From positions 1 to 64,000 of the forward strand of contig JANXXL010000116.1 in the NCBI GenBank assembly GCA_025350625.1: DNA of 64,000 nt, written 5' to 3'. This document shows positions 8,554 through 19,609 of this stretch, piece by piece (the first letter of the stretch is position 1; each line of letters begins with the position of its first letter). A program made the translations under genes and the position numbers. The stretch is from Bryobacterales bacterium. GTDB lineage: Bacteria > Acidobacteriota > Terriglobia > Bryobacterales > Bryobacteraceae. The notes beneath the pieces were generated by a model. That model worked only from the letters and a program-made list of their open reading frames with translations, searched no databases and had not been told where the DNA came from.

Positions 8554-8997
8554 TCAAGGCCCCGCCACCGGAGGCGTACTGCCGCCGTCGCCATTTCCTG
8601 CCGGCGGTCCCGATTGCAGCTTCTTACCGGTTTTCGCGAAGGTTACCTCGCGCGAGTGCGCCCAGTTTGACCCGTCCCGCGCGCGCCACCCGAACACCGT
8701 CACGGTATCGCCCGGCCGCATGGTTTCGTCGCGCTTCCAGCCAATCCGGTTGAGCACGGTCGGAGGATAGCCCTCGAATTTCCAGTTCGCCACCTCGCCG
8801 TTCTGCCCCTTAACATCGATGAAGAAATAAAAGTGCGGATTCGTCCACTGCACATTTGTGACGACTCCGGTGAGCGTGACCGGCTTGTTGCCATCGTATT
8901 CCGCTCCGAAAGAATGGTGTGCCAGCGCGGGTATCGCAGCGAGCAAGAGGCTCGCGAATGCGAGGCTCACTTTCAATTCCGTGCCCCATCGTTTCAT
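8554..8997 (-). CDS. DUF6152 family secreted protein
   Basis: 147 residues starting at the ATG at 8997, chosen because AGGAGA precedes it by 4 bases; an upstream ATG lacks an RBS. Signal peptide about 1-26 (LLLAAIPALAHHSFGAEYD). The AHHSF start of the mature protein and TGVVTNVQWTNPHFYFFIDVK are the DUF6152 hallmark. These small single-domain beta proteins occur with the neighbouring TADGKPDLTG family; the pair is probably one transcription unit. Function unknown. Confidence 0.8.
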   Translation of the reverse strand: MKRWGTELKVSLAFASLLLAAIPALAHHSFGAEYDGNKPVTLTGVVTNVQWTNPHFYFFIDVKGQNGEVANWKFEGYPPTVLNRIGWKRDETMRPGDTVTVFGWRARDGSNWAHSREVTFAKTGKKLQSGPPAGNGDGGSTPPVAGP

Positions 8998-9049
8998 GTC
9001 ATCTCCTTGTTGCTCGCCCAATTCACCCTGCCAAACCCACCCGCTGTCC

Positions 9050-9068
9050 AGTTTATAACAGGTTGCAT
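9050..9068 (-). promoter_or_regulatory. Candidate promoter-region motif shared with 19590-19609
   Basis: On the minus strand ATGCAAC, 3 bases, then TTATAAACT, 53 bases before the DUF6152 start. The same two blocks separated by 4 bases precede the esterase gene at 19559. TTATAAACT contains a plausible -10. A convincing -35 is not seen at either site. Confidence 0.35.
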
Positions 9069-9109
9069 CAAGCGGCCGATTCTCGACTGCAACATACCGC
9101 CCCCCCGGC

Positions 9110-9115
9110 TATAAT
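9110..9115 (+). promoter_or_regulatory. Candidate -10 hexamer TATAAT
   Basis: Perfect TATAAT on the + strand, 150 bases upstream of the membrane protein at 9266. The spacing-appropriate -35 is poor (CTGCAA). It would give a leader of about 145 bases. Confidence 0.3.
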
Positions 9116-9265
9116 GTCACAATATTGTTCGGGGGCCCGTCGCACGAAGCAGGCATTGCGAGTCTGAGGCTAGCGACGCGGGAATCCGGAAATGATAACC
9201 AATTCCAGCTGCCGTTTTGTAATTGGCGCGAATTCGATTTAGAAAAAAATAGCAGGAGACAGAAG

Positions 9266-9712
9266 GTGTTCCAAACAGAAATCCGAGAACCCTCTCTTGG
9301 CGCCTTCGTAGGGCAACAAATGGGACTGTTGGTCGGATCGCTACTATGGTGCCTTTTGACCGTATCGCTGCCAATCTGGTTTAGTGACGTAACACGTCCG
9401 GTGGGGCGAATACTGGAATCGTTAAGCATTATTTTCTTGGCTGGGGTGCCGTTCTTCTTTTTGGGTCGTTTTGTTCAATACCGATTCCCTGGCCTCGCCC
9501 TTTCCGGAAGGTGGGTTTGGGTTTTGCCTGCCCTCGGATTCATGGCGGTACTGATATCATCTCTAACTGCCGGTCATTCCGCATTCTCCGATCTCTTCTC
9601 CCCACCTGGTGAAGGTGAAGCTTGGTGGGGTGTATTAATCTTCACCTACCCGACACTCGGCTCCATCGGTTATTCGCTCGGACTGCGTTTGAACGCACAC
9701 GACTCGCAGTAA
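9266..9712 (+). CDS. Small integral membrane protein, unknown function
   Basis: 148 residues from a GTG chosen because AGGAGA precedes it by 8 bases; the open frame extends upstream to 9125, but that part is not protein-like. Four hydrophobic segments: LLVGSLLWCLLTVSLPIWF, LSIIFLAGVPFFFLGRF, WVWVLPALGFMAVLISSL, and WWGVLIFTYPTLGSIGYSLGL. No catalytic motif. The nucleotide composition is less GC-rich than the neighbours. Family not recognised. Confidence 0.6.
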   Translation: MFQTEIREPSLGAFVGQQMGLLVGSLLWCLLTVSLPIWFSDVTRPVGRILESLSIIFLAGVPFFFLGRFVQYRFPGLALSGRWVWVLPALGFMAVLISSLTAGHSAFSDLFSPPGEGEAWWGVLIFTYPTLGSIGYSLGLRLNAHDSQ

Positions 9713-9742
9713 CGCGCGCCTAGCCTGGGCCACCCATAAACA

Positions 9743-11896
9743 TCAAAACTTAAGACGAATCCCCGCGTTGAGAACCCGCCCGTCGAGAGGCGCCCAAGCA
9801 TCCACCGTCCAGCGGCCATCGACGCCGCGATCCGGACGCAGCAGCGGGTCCCATCGAGTCTGCCGAACATTCCCCAGGTTTTCCACATTTACGAAAAGCC
9901 GGAAGTGCCCAAAAGTGCGCTCCGCCAGGAGACCGAAGAGAACGTACGCCTTCGACTCGCTGCGGTACGAATTGTCCTCCAGCCGTTGGTGTCCCGTGTA
10001 GTAGCTTTCAACCCCGATCCGGCCCATTCGCTCTTTTTCCCACATCCCCACAATCCCGAAGCTCTGGCGCGGAGTCAGCGGGCTATCGAGCCGTTCACCG
10101 AATTCAAATTGGCGGGAGTAAACATAGGTGTAGCTGGCGGTGGCCGAGAACGGCGCCTTCCGCAGCGTGCCGAGAAATTCGAGACCCCGGTTATTGGTGG
10201 GCCGCGCCAGATTGACAAGTTGGTACCCCTCCCTGCGCTCCACATTTATAGCGTGGCGCACGCTCGAATCGAATAACGTTACTGTGAACGACGCGGGACC
10301 GATACTGCGCGTGAGATCAAACGAGGCGCTTCGCCCGCGTTCCGCAATCAGAGGGTGAGGGATCGTCAGACGGGTTAATCCCGCGGCTTCGGTTTCCTCA
10401 GTCAACGGCGTGGGAGCAAAGAACCCCTGTCCCGCCGAGACGCGGCTGGTCCAGCCATGCCAGCGAAACAGTGCGGAAATTCGCGGACTGAAAAACGTGC
10501 CGTATTGGCTTTGGAAATCGGCTCGGCCGCTCGCCGAAACGGAAAGCCAGCGGGCGATCTCGATGTCGTCCTGCAGAAACACTCCTGGCGTAGTGTACCG
10601 GTACGTAAACTGAGAAACATCGCGAGGCAGATAGACCTCGCGCTCGGCAGCAACGCCCGCCACCCAGGTATTGCGGCGAAACGTGCCCCGAGCCGTGACT
10701 TCTCCGAAAAGCAGTTCATGGCGATCGCGTTCCCGCACGTCTCCGAAGCGATGATCGTGGTCCTGCAAGGACGCTGCGAACCGTGCGGTGATCACGTAGT
10801 CCTTCCGGACAACGAACTGTAGATTTCCGCCGCCATCGTAGCGCCGGGTATTGAGCGCCTCAGTATAAGGTGCACCCGTCGCCGGCAGAACCGCCCCCGG
10901 CAGCGTTCCACCGTCGCGATTCTCATAAGTAAAGCCGCCGGTGAGGAAACCCGTTCGCCCGCTGCCGCCGTCCCAGAAGAATCGCGGACGCACGATGCCG
11001 CGCGAATACGCAGCCACGTCCGCCCAGCCGTCATGGTTTACGTCCTTATGCTCCTGCCAATCGCCGCTGCCTAGAAAAGATGCACCCCAGTGCTGCGTCA
11101 GTTGCGACGCGACGAAAACCGAAGCATCGGTAGCACCCAAAGTGGACCGGTTGAAAAGAATCTCATGAACCGGTTCCGGACCCGGCCGCCGCGAGATCAA
11201 ATTCACCACGCCCGCCATCGCCCCCGCGCCATAGAGCGCCGAAGAGACGCCCTTGATCACTTCCACCTGGCCCAGATCCACCGGAGGAATCTGCAACAAC
11301 CCCAGCCCACCCCCCTGCTGCCCGAAAAGAGGAAGCCCATCGCCCAGGAAGGCTGTGTAGCGCCCGCGCATTCCCTGGATGCGCACACTCGCCGCGCCCA
11401 GCGAAGGCGAAGTGCTTTGCACCCGAAGCCCGCCCATTTCGTTGAGCATCATGACGATGTCGCCCGGAGTCATCATCGTCTTTTCGTCAATCTCATCCGG
11501 TCCCAGCACCTCGACTCGAATCGGCAAGTCCTGGAGCCGCGTCTCCGTGCGCGTAGCGTAAACCGTGACTTCGTCTTCTCTCTGCTCTTGCCGCTGAAGA
11601 TCAAAAGCGATCTGCCACTCCCGAGCCTCATCGACTTGAAGCGTTGCCTGAGCGGGCAGGAACCCTTCCCTGGATACGCTCACTTCCACCTTGCCCAGCG
11701 GCAGTGTAGTTATCGCGATGCCGCTTTGGTCCGTTTGGATAGAGGTGCCGTTCAGCGTCACCACTGCTCCAGCAACCGCAGCAGCCCCGCTTCTTGCCTC
11801 CACCCGGATCGTGGCGCGCGGTGGCTCTTGCGAAATCGCTGGAACTAACGTGGCAATCAGCGCGAGCAGCGTAAGCGCGATTCGGCGAAAGGTCAA
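9743..11896 (-). CDS. TonB-dependent receptor with carboxypeptidase-regulatory N-domain
   Basis: 717 residues. TTG start, 9 bases after the stop of the DnaC-like gene, so translation is probably coupled. Signal peptide 1-22, a CarboxypepD_reg-like beta domain (about 28-95), then a plug domain with VTVYATRTETRLQDLPIRVEVLG, RIQGMRGRYTAFLGDGLPL and VEVIKGVSSALYGAGAMAGVVNLIS (about 105-245), then a long barrel ending in NAGIRLKF. This is the BtuB/CirA/FecA layout, importing a large scarce ligand with TonB energy. Ligand unknown; no cobalamin riboswitch is present. Confidence 0.9.
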   Translation of the reverse strand: MTFRRIALTLLALIATLVPAISQEPPRATIRVEARSGAAAVAGAVVTLNGTSIQTDQSGIAITTLPLGKVEVSVSREGFLPAQATLQVDEAREWQIAFDLQRQEQREDEVTVYATRTETRLQDLPIRVEVLGPDEIDEKTMMTPGDIVMMLNEMGGLRVQSTSPSLGAASVRIQGMRGRYTAFLGDGLPLFGQQGGGLGLLQIPPVDLGQVEVIKGVSSALYGAGAMAGVVNLISRRPGPEPVHEILFNRSTLGATDASVFVASQLTQHWGASFLGSGDWQEHKDVNHDGWADVAAYSRGIVRPRFFWDGGSGRTGFLTGGFTYENRDGGTLPGAVLPATGAPYTEALNTRRYDGGGNLQFVVRKDYVITARFAASLQDHDHRFGDVRERDRHELLFGEVTARGTFRRNTWVAGVAAEREVYLPRDVSQFTYRYTTPGVFLQDDIEIARWLSVSASGRADFQSQYGTFFSPRISALFRWHGWTSRVSAGQGFFAPTPLTEETEAAGLTRLTIPHPLIAERGRSASFDLTRSIGPASFTVTLFDSSVRHAINVERREGYQLVNLARPTNNRGLEFLGTLRKAPFSATASYTYVYSRQFEFGERLDSPLTPRQSFGIVGMWEKERMGRIGVESYYTGHQRLEDNSYRSESKAYVLFGLLAERTFGHFRLFVNVENLGNVRQTRWDPLLRPDRGVDGRWTVDAWAPLDGRVLNAGIRLKF

Positions 11897-11905
11897 ACCG
11901 CTGAC

Positions 11906-12670
11906 CTAGCGAACGCGTCTCACGCGGTAATCTTCCACCGCCGGCATGTTCACCACCCGGCACATCTCATGCAATCGCGACCTTGCGCGAGTGCCGATCA
12001 TCTCCGCCAGCGTCCTCTCGCGAATGGTTTTCTTCTCGCCACCCGGCATGGCGAAGTCCCTCACCCGTTCCTCGTCGGTAAGGTTGGTTGTGGCAATCAG
12101 CGGCTTCTTCTGATTGCAGCGATGAGTGATGATCGCCGTCACCGTATCCTCCACCCAATCCGTGACGCGGTGCGCGCCCAGATCGTCGAGTAGCAGGACT
12201 TCAACATCCAGCGCCGCACGATACGCTTCACGATCCGCAGCCCCCGACGCCGCATCGTAACCCGAGCGAATGCGGTCCAGCAGATTCTGGTAATCGTAAA
12301 ACAGGCACTCGTGGCCCTTATCGAGGAGCGCGCGCATCGCCGCCACCGCCAGGTGAGTTTTGCCGGTACCCGGCTCACCGATCAGCAGCAGCCCCGGCCG
12401 GGTCTTCGTAGGGAACTCGCGCGTAAAACTGCGAACCTGCATCAGGACCGTCCCCAGCCCCTGCCGCGCCACCGGATTGTCGGCCGGCATCTGAAAATTA
12501 TCCAGCGATGCCTGCTCGTAATTCGGCGGAATGTTGGAGCTTTCCTTCAGGTCGCGCGCCCGCGTCGCCGCCGCGCACACGCAGCGTTCCGCGCCCGAAA
12601 GCCCCGCGCGCTCGACAATCTTCCAGCCTGTGCCATCGCAAACCGTGCAGGTGCTTTCCATCGTAGTCAT
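11906..12670 (-). CDS. DnaC/IstB-like AAA+ ATPase (helicase-loader type)
   Basis: 254 residues. N-terminal zinc-finger-like cysteines at 8, 11, 30 and 32, then an AAA+ domain: Walker A GEPGTGKT (98-105), Walker B VLLLDDLG (158-165), sensor ATTNL, and a basic RERTLAEMIGTRARSRL with an arginine finger. This is the DnaC/DnaI class that loads the replicative helicase; the zinc finger resembles the N-domain of DnaI-type loaders. No transposase is near, which argues against an IstB role. Its ATG overlaps the stop of the biotin carrier gene (ATGA). Confidence 0.85.
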   Translation of the reverse strand: MTTMESTCTVCDGTGWKIVERAGLSGAERCVCAAATRARDLKESSNIPPNYEQASLDNFQMPADNPVARQGLGTVLMQVRSFTREFPTKTRPGLLLIGEPGTGKTHLAVAAMRALLDKGHECLFYDYQNLLDRIRSGYDAASGAADREAYRAALDVEVLLLDDLGAHRVTDWVEDTVTAIITHRCNQKKPLIATTNLTDEERVRDFAMPGGEKKTIRERTLAEMIGTRARSRLHEMCRVVNMPAVEDYRVRRVR

Positions 12671-13151
12671 TCGATCACCACCAATATGTCGCCCGCCGAA
12701 ACCGTCGCGCCCGCTGCCGATCTCACTTCCACCACCCGCCCTTTTCGCGGCGACTTTATCTCATTTTGCATCTTCATCGCCTCGACAACAACCAACCCCT
12801 GTCCCGCCTCTACATCCTGCCCCGACTCGACCAGTACTCGGATTACGCGCCCCGGCATCAGCGCCGCCACGGTTTGCGGTCCCGATCCCTCAGCGGCCGC
12901 GCGCCTACCGCGCAGACTGCGTGGATCGAACACCTCGACCTGAAACACCCGCCCGTTGACCGAAACCTCGCCCGCCCCCAGAAGTGTGACCGCGTAACTG
13001 CGACCCTCGATCAGCACCGACCATCGTGCTTCGCCGCACGGCGCCACCGAGTAATTCCGTTCCATCGCCGCGCCGGCCTCCGCCTGGTATTCGAGACGTC
13101 CCCCGCCGTCCAATAAACTAGCGGCCTTCCCGTCGATCACAATTTCGTACT

Positions 13152-13155
<4 letters not shown>
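12667..13155 (-). CDS. Biotin carboxyl carrier protein of an acyl-CoA carboxylase
   Basis: 162 residues from a GTG that overlaps the stop of the biotin carboxylase gene (GTGA). The C-terminal lipoyl/biotinyl domain has the EAMKMQNE motif; Lys128 should carry biotin. The N-terminal half (VNGRVFQVEVFDP) resembles the linker domain of propionyl-/methylcrotonyl-CoA carboxylase alpha chains, here as a separate gene. It shuttles carboxyl groups from the carboxylase to a carboxyltransferase not found in the window. A much longer open frame upstream (to 13959) is antisense-like shadow inside accC. Confidence 0.88.
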
Positions 13156-14642
<1,487 letters not shown>

Positions 14643-14651
14643 GTTGCAACC

Positions 14652-15995
14652 CTACCGCCGTTTTGTCCGGATCACAATCGGCGTCCCCGTGAAATCGAAG
14701 CGCTCGCGCAGCCGGTTCGCCAGGTACCGCTCCGCCGAGAAATGCAGCTTCCCGGCCTTGTCCGTAAACGCCACAAACGTGGGAGGGCGCACGTTCGCCT
14801 GCGTCATGTAGTAAATCTTCATATCGTATTCCCACTCAAGCGAAGCCACAAACCGGTTCAACTCGCCCGTCGTGATGCGCCGCGAAGCCGCCTCATAAGC
14901 CTTCTTGATCAGCGGAAACAACCCCCGCGTCCCCAGCCTCTTCTCCGCCGACACAAACGCAATCGGAGCATACTCCAGAAACTTCAAATTGTCGCGGATC
15001 TGCTCGATGAACTTGCTCTTGTTCTTGTCCTTCGATGCGTCCCACTTGTTCACCACCAGGATGATCGCGCGCCCCTCCTCGTGGGCGTATCCCGCGATAG
15101 TCGCGTCGAGCGCCAGCACACCTTCGCTCGCGTCCATTACCAGCAGCGCCACATGCGACATACGCAGATGCCGCCGCGCCATCACCACGCTGAGTTTTTC
15201 CGCCATCAGCTTAGTCTTGCCCTTGCGGCGGATGCCGGCCGTATCGACGAACACATACTCGGTGCCGTTGTCGGTGACTTTTTCGTCGACCGCATCGCGC
15301 GTGGTTCCCGCCACCGGCGACACAATCGCGCGCTCGGTCCCAGTCAGCGTGTTTAGCAGCGTCGATTTCCCTACGTTGGGCCGGCCGATGATGGCGATCT
15401 TGATCGGCAGCGTCCGCTCCTCTTCGGGCTCTGGCTCCGGACCCGCGTCTTCTCCGCGCACCTTCTTCCGCGCCACAGGCTCGGCCGCGAATCCCTCCGT
15501 CACGTGATCCAGCAGGTCCTCGAACCCCAGCCGGTGCTCCGCCGAAACCGGAAACAAATGTTTGAACCCAAGTCCATGAAATTCGTGCGCCAGCGCCTCG
15601 CGCTGGGGACTGTCGATTTTATTCACCGCCACCGACACCGGCTTCCCCAGCTTGTGCAGCATCCGCGCCAGGTCGCGATCGACACCCGTGATCTCACTGC
15701 GCCCGTCGATCAGAAATATGATATGCGCCGCCGTCTCGAACGCCATCCGCGCCTGTTTCAGAATCTGCGTCGGAATCATCTCGGCATCGTTCGGGATGAT
15801 GCCGCCCGTGTCGATCAGATCGAACTTGCGCCCGCGATAAGCCGCCTCGCCATAGATGCGGTCCCGCGTGATCCCGGGCTCGTTGCCGACAATCGAGCGC
15901 CGCTGCCCAATAATCGCGTTAAACAGCGTGGACTTGCCCACATTCGGCCGGCCGACAATGACCACAGAGGGGAGAGAAGACACTCCCTCTATCAT
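14652..15995 (-). CDS. der: Ribosome-assembly GTPase Der (EngA)
   Basis: 447 residues with two tandem GTPase domains and a C-terminal KH-like domain. Each G domain has its own P loop (GRPNVGKSTLF at about 14-24 and GRPNVGKSTLL near 205), DxxG (DTGGI, DTAGI) and NKxD (NKID, NKWD) motifs. Needed for 50S subunit maturation. The linker between the G domains is rich in Glu and Pro, as usual. First gene of the five-gene minus-strand operon ending with the TonB receptor. A GTG a few codons inside is an alternative start. Confidence 0.95.
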   Translation of the reverse strand: MIEGVSSLPSVVIVGRPNVGKSTLFNAIIGQRRSIVGNEPGITRDRIYGEAAYRGRKFDLIDTGGIIPNDAEMIPTQILKQARMAFETAAHIIFLIDGRSEITGVDRDLARMLHKLGKPVSVAVNKIDSPQREALAHEFHGLGFKHLFPVSAEHRLGFEDLLDHVTEGFAAEPVARKKVRGEDAGPEPEPEEERTLPIKIAIIGRPNVGKSTLLNTLTGTERAIVSPVAGTTRDAVDEKVTDNGTEYVFVDTAGIRRKGKTKLMAEKLSVVMARRHLRMSHVALLVMDASEGVLALDATIAGYAHEEGRAIILVVNKWDASKDKNKSKFIEQIRDNLKFLEYAPIAFVSAEKRLGTRGLFPLIKKAYEAASRRITTGELNRFVASLEWEYDMKIYYMTQANVRPPTFVAFTDKAGKLHFSAERYLANRLRERFDFTGTPIVIRTKRR

Positions 15996-16124
15996 CGCTT
16001 AGCTCATCGTGCGGCTTTCGTGGTACGGTCGAAATGGGCTTAGAGTAGTGTCGGGAATTCTCATTCCTCTAACCGGCTGCGGGAAATCGCATGGACATGA
16101 CCGCAGCGGCCGACGTGAACGACC

Positions 16125-17207
16125 ATGGCCACGCGAAGAGAATTTATCAAAAGCGCCGCTCTTCCGGGCTTGGTTTCGACGAACGCGGCGTGCGCCGCCT
16201 CCGACCGGTATGGATTGACGCTGAGTGCGTTGCGTGCCCCGCTTCTCGAATCGGGGGATCAAGCGGCGCTACTGCGGGAAATGGTGCGCTGCGCCACGCT
16301 TGCCGCCAGCGGCCATAACACGCAGCCCTGGAAATTCGCTTTATCGCCGGGTGCGATTTCGATTCGCCCCGATCTCTCGCGTCGCACGCCAGTGGTCGAT
16401 CCGGATGAACATCATCTCTGGGTGAGCCTCGGCTGTGCGACCGAGAACCTGGTGCTTGCCGCCGCAGCGTTGGGCAAGCATGCCGGCGTCACATTCGATC
16501 GGCAGGAAGTGCATGTCGCTCTCGACAGCGCCGCGCCGGTGCGCTCCCCGCTGGTGGATGCGATATTCCACCGGCAGTGTACCCGCTCCGAGTATGACGG
16601 CCAGCCGATACCAAGCGACATGATCCAGGAAATGGCGCGGGCTGCCGACCGGAGCGGCGTCGGCCTCCTGCTGCTCACCGAGCGGACCAAAGTCGAAGGC
16701 GTGCTGGATTACGTCACGCAAGGCAACAGCGCGCAAATACGCGATGCGGCCTTCGTAAAAGAGCTCAAGAACTGGGTTCGCTTCAACCAGGCCGATGCGC
16801 TGGCCACCGGCGACGGATTGTTCTCGCGTTTGACCGGCAATCCGACATTGCCGCGCTGGCTCGGCAATGTGCTGTTCGGCATGGTTTTAAGCGACAAGAC
16901 TGAGAACGACAAATACGCCAGGCATCTGCGCTCATCGGCCGGTGTCGCGGTCTTTGTCGGGGACCGCGCCGACGCCGCTAGCTGGCTCGAAGTCGGCCGC
17001 TCCTACGAGCGTTTCGCACTTGCCGCGACCGCGCTCGGCGTACGTACCGCTTTCGTCAATCAGCCGATCGAAGTCCCGGCTTTGCGCACGCAGTTCGCTC
17101 AGTGGCTCGGACTGCGATCGCGGCGGCCGGACCTGGTGGTGCGCTTCGGCCACGGCCCGCAACTGCCGTATTCGCTGCGGCGTCCGCTGGCCGACGTGAT
17201 CGTGTGA
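16125..17207 (+). CDS. Acg-family nitroreductase-like flavoprotein with Tat-type leader
   Basis: 360 residues. N-terminus MATRREFIKSAALPGL has the twin-arginine pattern, so export by Tat is likely. The body looks like two half nitroreductase repeats: AASGHNTQPWKFAL (substrate/FMN binding region), DPDEHHLWVSLGCATENLVLAAAALG, and a late WLEVGRSYERFALAATALGVRTAFVNQPIEV, which are hallmarks of the Acg/TM1586-type FMN oxidoreductases. Substrate unknown. No clear RBS. Upstream is the divergent der gene. Confidence 0.8.
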   Translation: MATRREFIKSAALPGLVSTNAACAASDRYGLTLSALRAPLLESGDQAALLREMVRCATLAASGHNTQPWKFALSPGAISIRPDLSRRTPVVDPDEHHLWVSLGCATENLVLAAAALGKHAGVTFDRQEVHVALDSAAPVRSPLVDAIFHRQCTRSEYDGQPIPSDMIQEMARAADRSGVGLLLLTERTKVEGVLDYVTQGNSAQIRDAAFVKELKNWVRFNQADALATGDGLFSRLTGNPTLPRWLGNVLFGMVLSDKTENDKYARHLRSSAGVAVFVGDRADAASWLEVGRSYERFALAATALGVRTAFVNQPIEVPALRTQFAQWLGLRSRRPDLVVRFGHGPQLPYSLRRPLADVIV

Positions 17208-17253
17208 CCACGGCGCTCATCGCCGGGAACCCGCTCTATCATCGCTACGACGA

Positions 17254-17283
17254 TTCCCAAAAGGCTGCATAGCGGTGTACAAT
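17254..17283 (+). promoter_or_regulatory. Candidate promoter TTCCCA-N18-TACAAT
   Basis: TTCCCA at 17254-17259 and TACAAT at 17278-17283 lie in front of an AGGAGAG ribosome site and the ATG at 17301. Weak -35, good -10. Confidence 0.4.
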
Positions 17284-17300
17284 TTCACAGGAGAGAAAAA

Positions 17301-18350
17301 ATGAAAAAATCACCCGCGATATTATCGACCCTGTTCGTCGCATTCGCGCTGGGAGCCACGGCTCAAGACAAGCCCCCCCTTAAGCTGATCGCCACCACAC
17401 CTCTACCGAAGTTAGTAGGCGACCTGGAATTTTTCGCTCCCGACATCAAGGGCAACCGCCTGTTTATGTGCGCCGAGAACAGCGGAACCGTCGAAGTCCT
17501 CGACCTCCACACCGGCAAGTGGCTGCGCAGCATCCCCGGATTCAAGGCGCCCCATGACATTGTTTATCTTCCCGAAACCAATAATCTGGTCGTCAGCGAC
17601 GGCGACGATGACTTCGGGTGGGCCTATCTGTTGAGCGGTTCAACCTACAAGATCATCGACAAGATAAAATTGCCCAACGACGTGGATGAGGCAGTATTCG
17701 ATCCCAAGCAAAAGCTTTTCTACATCGAGAGCGGTCCCGCGCAGCCCGACGGCGGCAAGACTCACTTGATCAACATCATAGACACCAAGAATTTTAAACT
17801 CGTCGGGACCATCTCCCTGCCCGGCAAAAGCTCCAGCGCCATGATCGTAGACCGCGCTGCCGAGAAGCTTTACGTCAATAACTCGGGGACCAGCGAGATC
17901 CTCGTTGTCGACCTTAAGACTCGCAAGGTGATTTCCAAGTGGCCCCTGGCGGGCGCTAAGAACCTGAATGGGCTCGGCCTCGACGAAGCGAATCATCGCT
18001 TGTTCAGCGCTACCCGCATTCCCGCAAAGTTTTGGGTTCTTAACACCGACACCGGCAAAGTGGTCACGACCCTCCCTTGCACGAATTTCAACGACCACAT
18101 GATCTTTGACGAGCCGCACAAGCGTATCTACATCACCGGGACCGAAACCGCCACCGTCATCGAACAGCGCGATGCGGATCATTACACCGTCCGGGCAGAA
18201 GTCCCCACCGGCTACCGCGCGAAGACCTCGATTCTCGTCCCCGAAGTGAATCGCCTTTTCGTCGCCTTGTCGGCGAAGGACATGAGCGGGAAGCCGCTGG
18301 TCAAGCCAGGAACACAAAACGCGGTTAAGGTCTATGAGGTGCTCCCCTAG
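17301..18350 (+). CDS. YncE-like secreted beta-propeller protein
   Basis: 349 residues with a signal peptide (about 1-21). Repeats of the type LHTGKWLRSIPGFKAPHDIVYLPETNNLVVSDG, LINIIDTKNFKLVGTI and ILVVDLKTRKVISKWPL are seven-bladed propeller blades as in YncE / 40-residue YVTN repeats. No catalytic residues are visible, so a binding or scaffold role in the periplasm is likely. A second protein of this type lies at 36733-37755. RBS AGGAGAG. Confidence 0.8.
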   Translation: MKKSPAILSTLFVAFALGATAQDKPPLKLIATTPLPKLVGDLEFFAPDIKGNRLFMCAENSGTVEVLDLHTGKWLRSIPGFKAPHDIVYLPETNNLVVSDGDDDFGWAYLLSGSTYKIIDKIKLPNDVDEAVFDPKQKLFYIESGPAQPDGGKTHLINIIDTKNFKLVGTISLPGKSSSAMIVDRAAEKLYVNNSGTSEILVVDLKTRKVISKWPLAGAKNLNGLGLDEANHRLFSATRIPAKFWVLNTDTGKVVTTLPCTNFNDHMIFDEPHKRIYITGTETATVIEQRDADHYTVRAEVPTGYRAKTSILVPEVNRLFVALSAKDMSGKPLVKPGTQNAVKVYEVLP

Positions 18351-18356
18351 ACCGGC

Positions 18357-19559
18357 TCAGCGCACGTTCTTCTCAATCCAGCTTTGAAGATATTTAGCGA
18401 TGCCGGCGCTGTTCTTTTCCGACATCATCTGGTGCCCGTTACCGCGCAATCCGACGTCTTCCAAGTTCACAAACGTGGTTTTCACGCCCGCCTGATTCAG
18501 CCACTTGGCCATGCAGTGGGCATAGGGACGGTGATAGCTCGCCTCCGCCGTCACATTAAGGACCGGAACCGCCTGCAGGTTCGCCATCTTGTGTGCAGGC
18601 TCCTTTTGAATCCAGCAAGCATGCAGGTCCGCCCCATCCGGCTGCTCCTGGCGAACGATCTGCAATTCGGAGGCTTCCTTGATCGGCGGATCGTAATGAA
18701 CCGGCAGATTGGTCACGCCCCACAGCCGCGCCGGACCAGTCGATCCTCTTTCCGCATTGACGATCGGAGGAGCCACCGGCTCCACCGCAACAATCCCCTT
18801 GACGAACTTCGACCGTGCGTCTGCCACTACCCAGCCCGTCGATCCCATCCCAGAATTCAGCAGCAGAACCACCGGCTGGCCGATCATATCGATCAATTGC
18901 ACAATCGCGTCCACGCTGCGCTGTTCCTGGTTTGGACTCGCCACGGTCTGCAGCTCGGTCTTCGCGAAATAATCGAACACCGGATCGCCCATTTTGCCCT
19001 TGTTCGGAGCATCGCTCGGCCATTGCGAATACTTCTTGTACTGCGGCCAGGTGCTGGCCGGAGTCGCGGGCGGACGGCCACCGGTCCAGATCTCCTCCAT
19101 GAGCGGGCCCGAGCGCGGAGGCAACAGGTTGCCATCGATGGCCGGGTGGTACGCGGAACGCCCCTGTCCTGGATAATCCAACATGTAGACGGTGTAGCCT
19201 TGATTGACGAAATCATACGCCCAGCCCGGCCGGCCATCGGGTGTTTGCATCAGGCTGTAGGCTCCTTGCCCACCGCCGCCGCTGATAAATACCATTGGAT
19301 ACGGGTGCCGGATCGTCTTCGGAACCCACACTTCCACGTACATCGCGCCGTCCATCACCTCTTTGCCAGGTTCGCCAGCCCAATGGCCGCCGACATAAAA
19401 ATGGCCTTGCCGTCCGATTTCCGCAGTGGAAAACGTGGGCACCGATGACGGAGGCGCGGCTCCGGCAGCAGCGGCCTTCTGGATATTTGCTCCAAACCAT
19501 CCGCCGGCGATAATTGCAGCCACCGCTGAGAGCCCGACAGTCGATACACGCTTGTTCAT
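18357..19559 (-). CDS. Secreted alpha/beta hydrolase (esterase-like)
   Basis: 400 residues. Signal/anchor about 1-30. The fold is shown by the oxyanion-loop ISGGGGQGAYS, the YMLDYPGQGRS segment, the nucleophile elbow LLLNSGMGSTGW (probable Ser236), and a late GLRGNGHQMM histidine. The elbow N-S-G-M-G departs from the usual G-x-S-x-G. The layout resembles Alcaligenes esterase 713-type enzymes. Substrate unknown. RBS AAGGAGACGAG directly before the ATG; the shared TTATAAACT motif lies 30 bases upstream. Confidence 0.75.
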   Translation of the reverse strand: MNKRVSTVGLSAVAAIIAGGWFGANIQKAAAAGAAPPSSVPTFSTAEIGRQGHFYVGGHWAGEPGKEVMDGAMYVEVWVPKTIRHPYPMVFISGGGGQGAYSLMQTPDGRPGWAYDFVNQGYTVYMLDYPGQGRSAYHPAIDGNLLPPRSGPLMEEIWTGGRPPATPASTWPQYKKYSQWPSDAPNKGKMGDPVFDYFAKTELQTVASPNQEQRSVDAIVQLIDMIGQPVVLLLNSGMGSTGWVVADARSKFVKGIVAVEPVAPPIVNAERGSTGPARLWGVTNLPVHYDPPIKEASELQIVRQEQPDGADLHACWIQKEPAHKMANLQAVPVLNVTAEASYHRPYAHCMAKWLNQAGVKTTFVNLEDVGLRGNGHQMMSEKNSAGIAKYLQSWIEKNVR

Positions 19560-19589
19560 CTCGTCTCCTTTGACGTTTTTTCCACTTAG

Positions 19590-19609
19590 AGTTTATAACT
19601 ATGTTGCAT
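19590..19609 (-). promoter_or_regulatory. Candidate promoter-region motif shared with 9050-9068
   Basis: ATGCAAC, 4 bases, TTATAAACT on the minus strand, about 31 bases before the esterase start. Same two blocks as upstream of the DUF6152 gene. Confidence 0.35.
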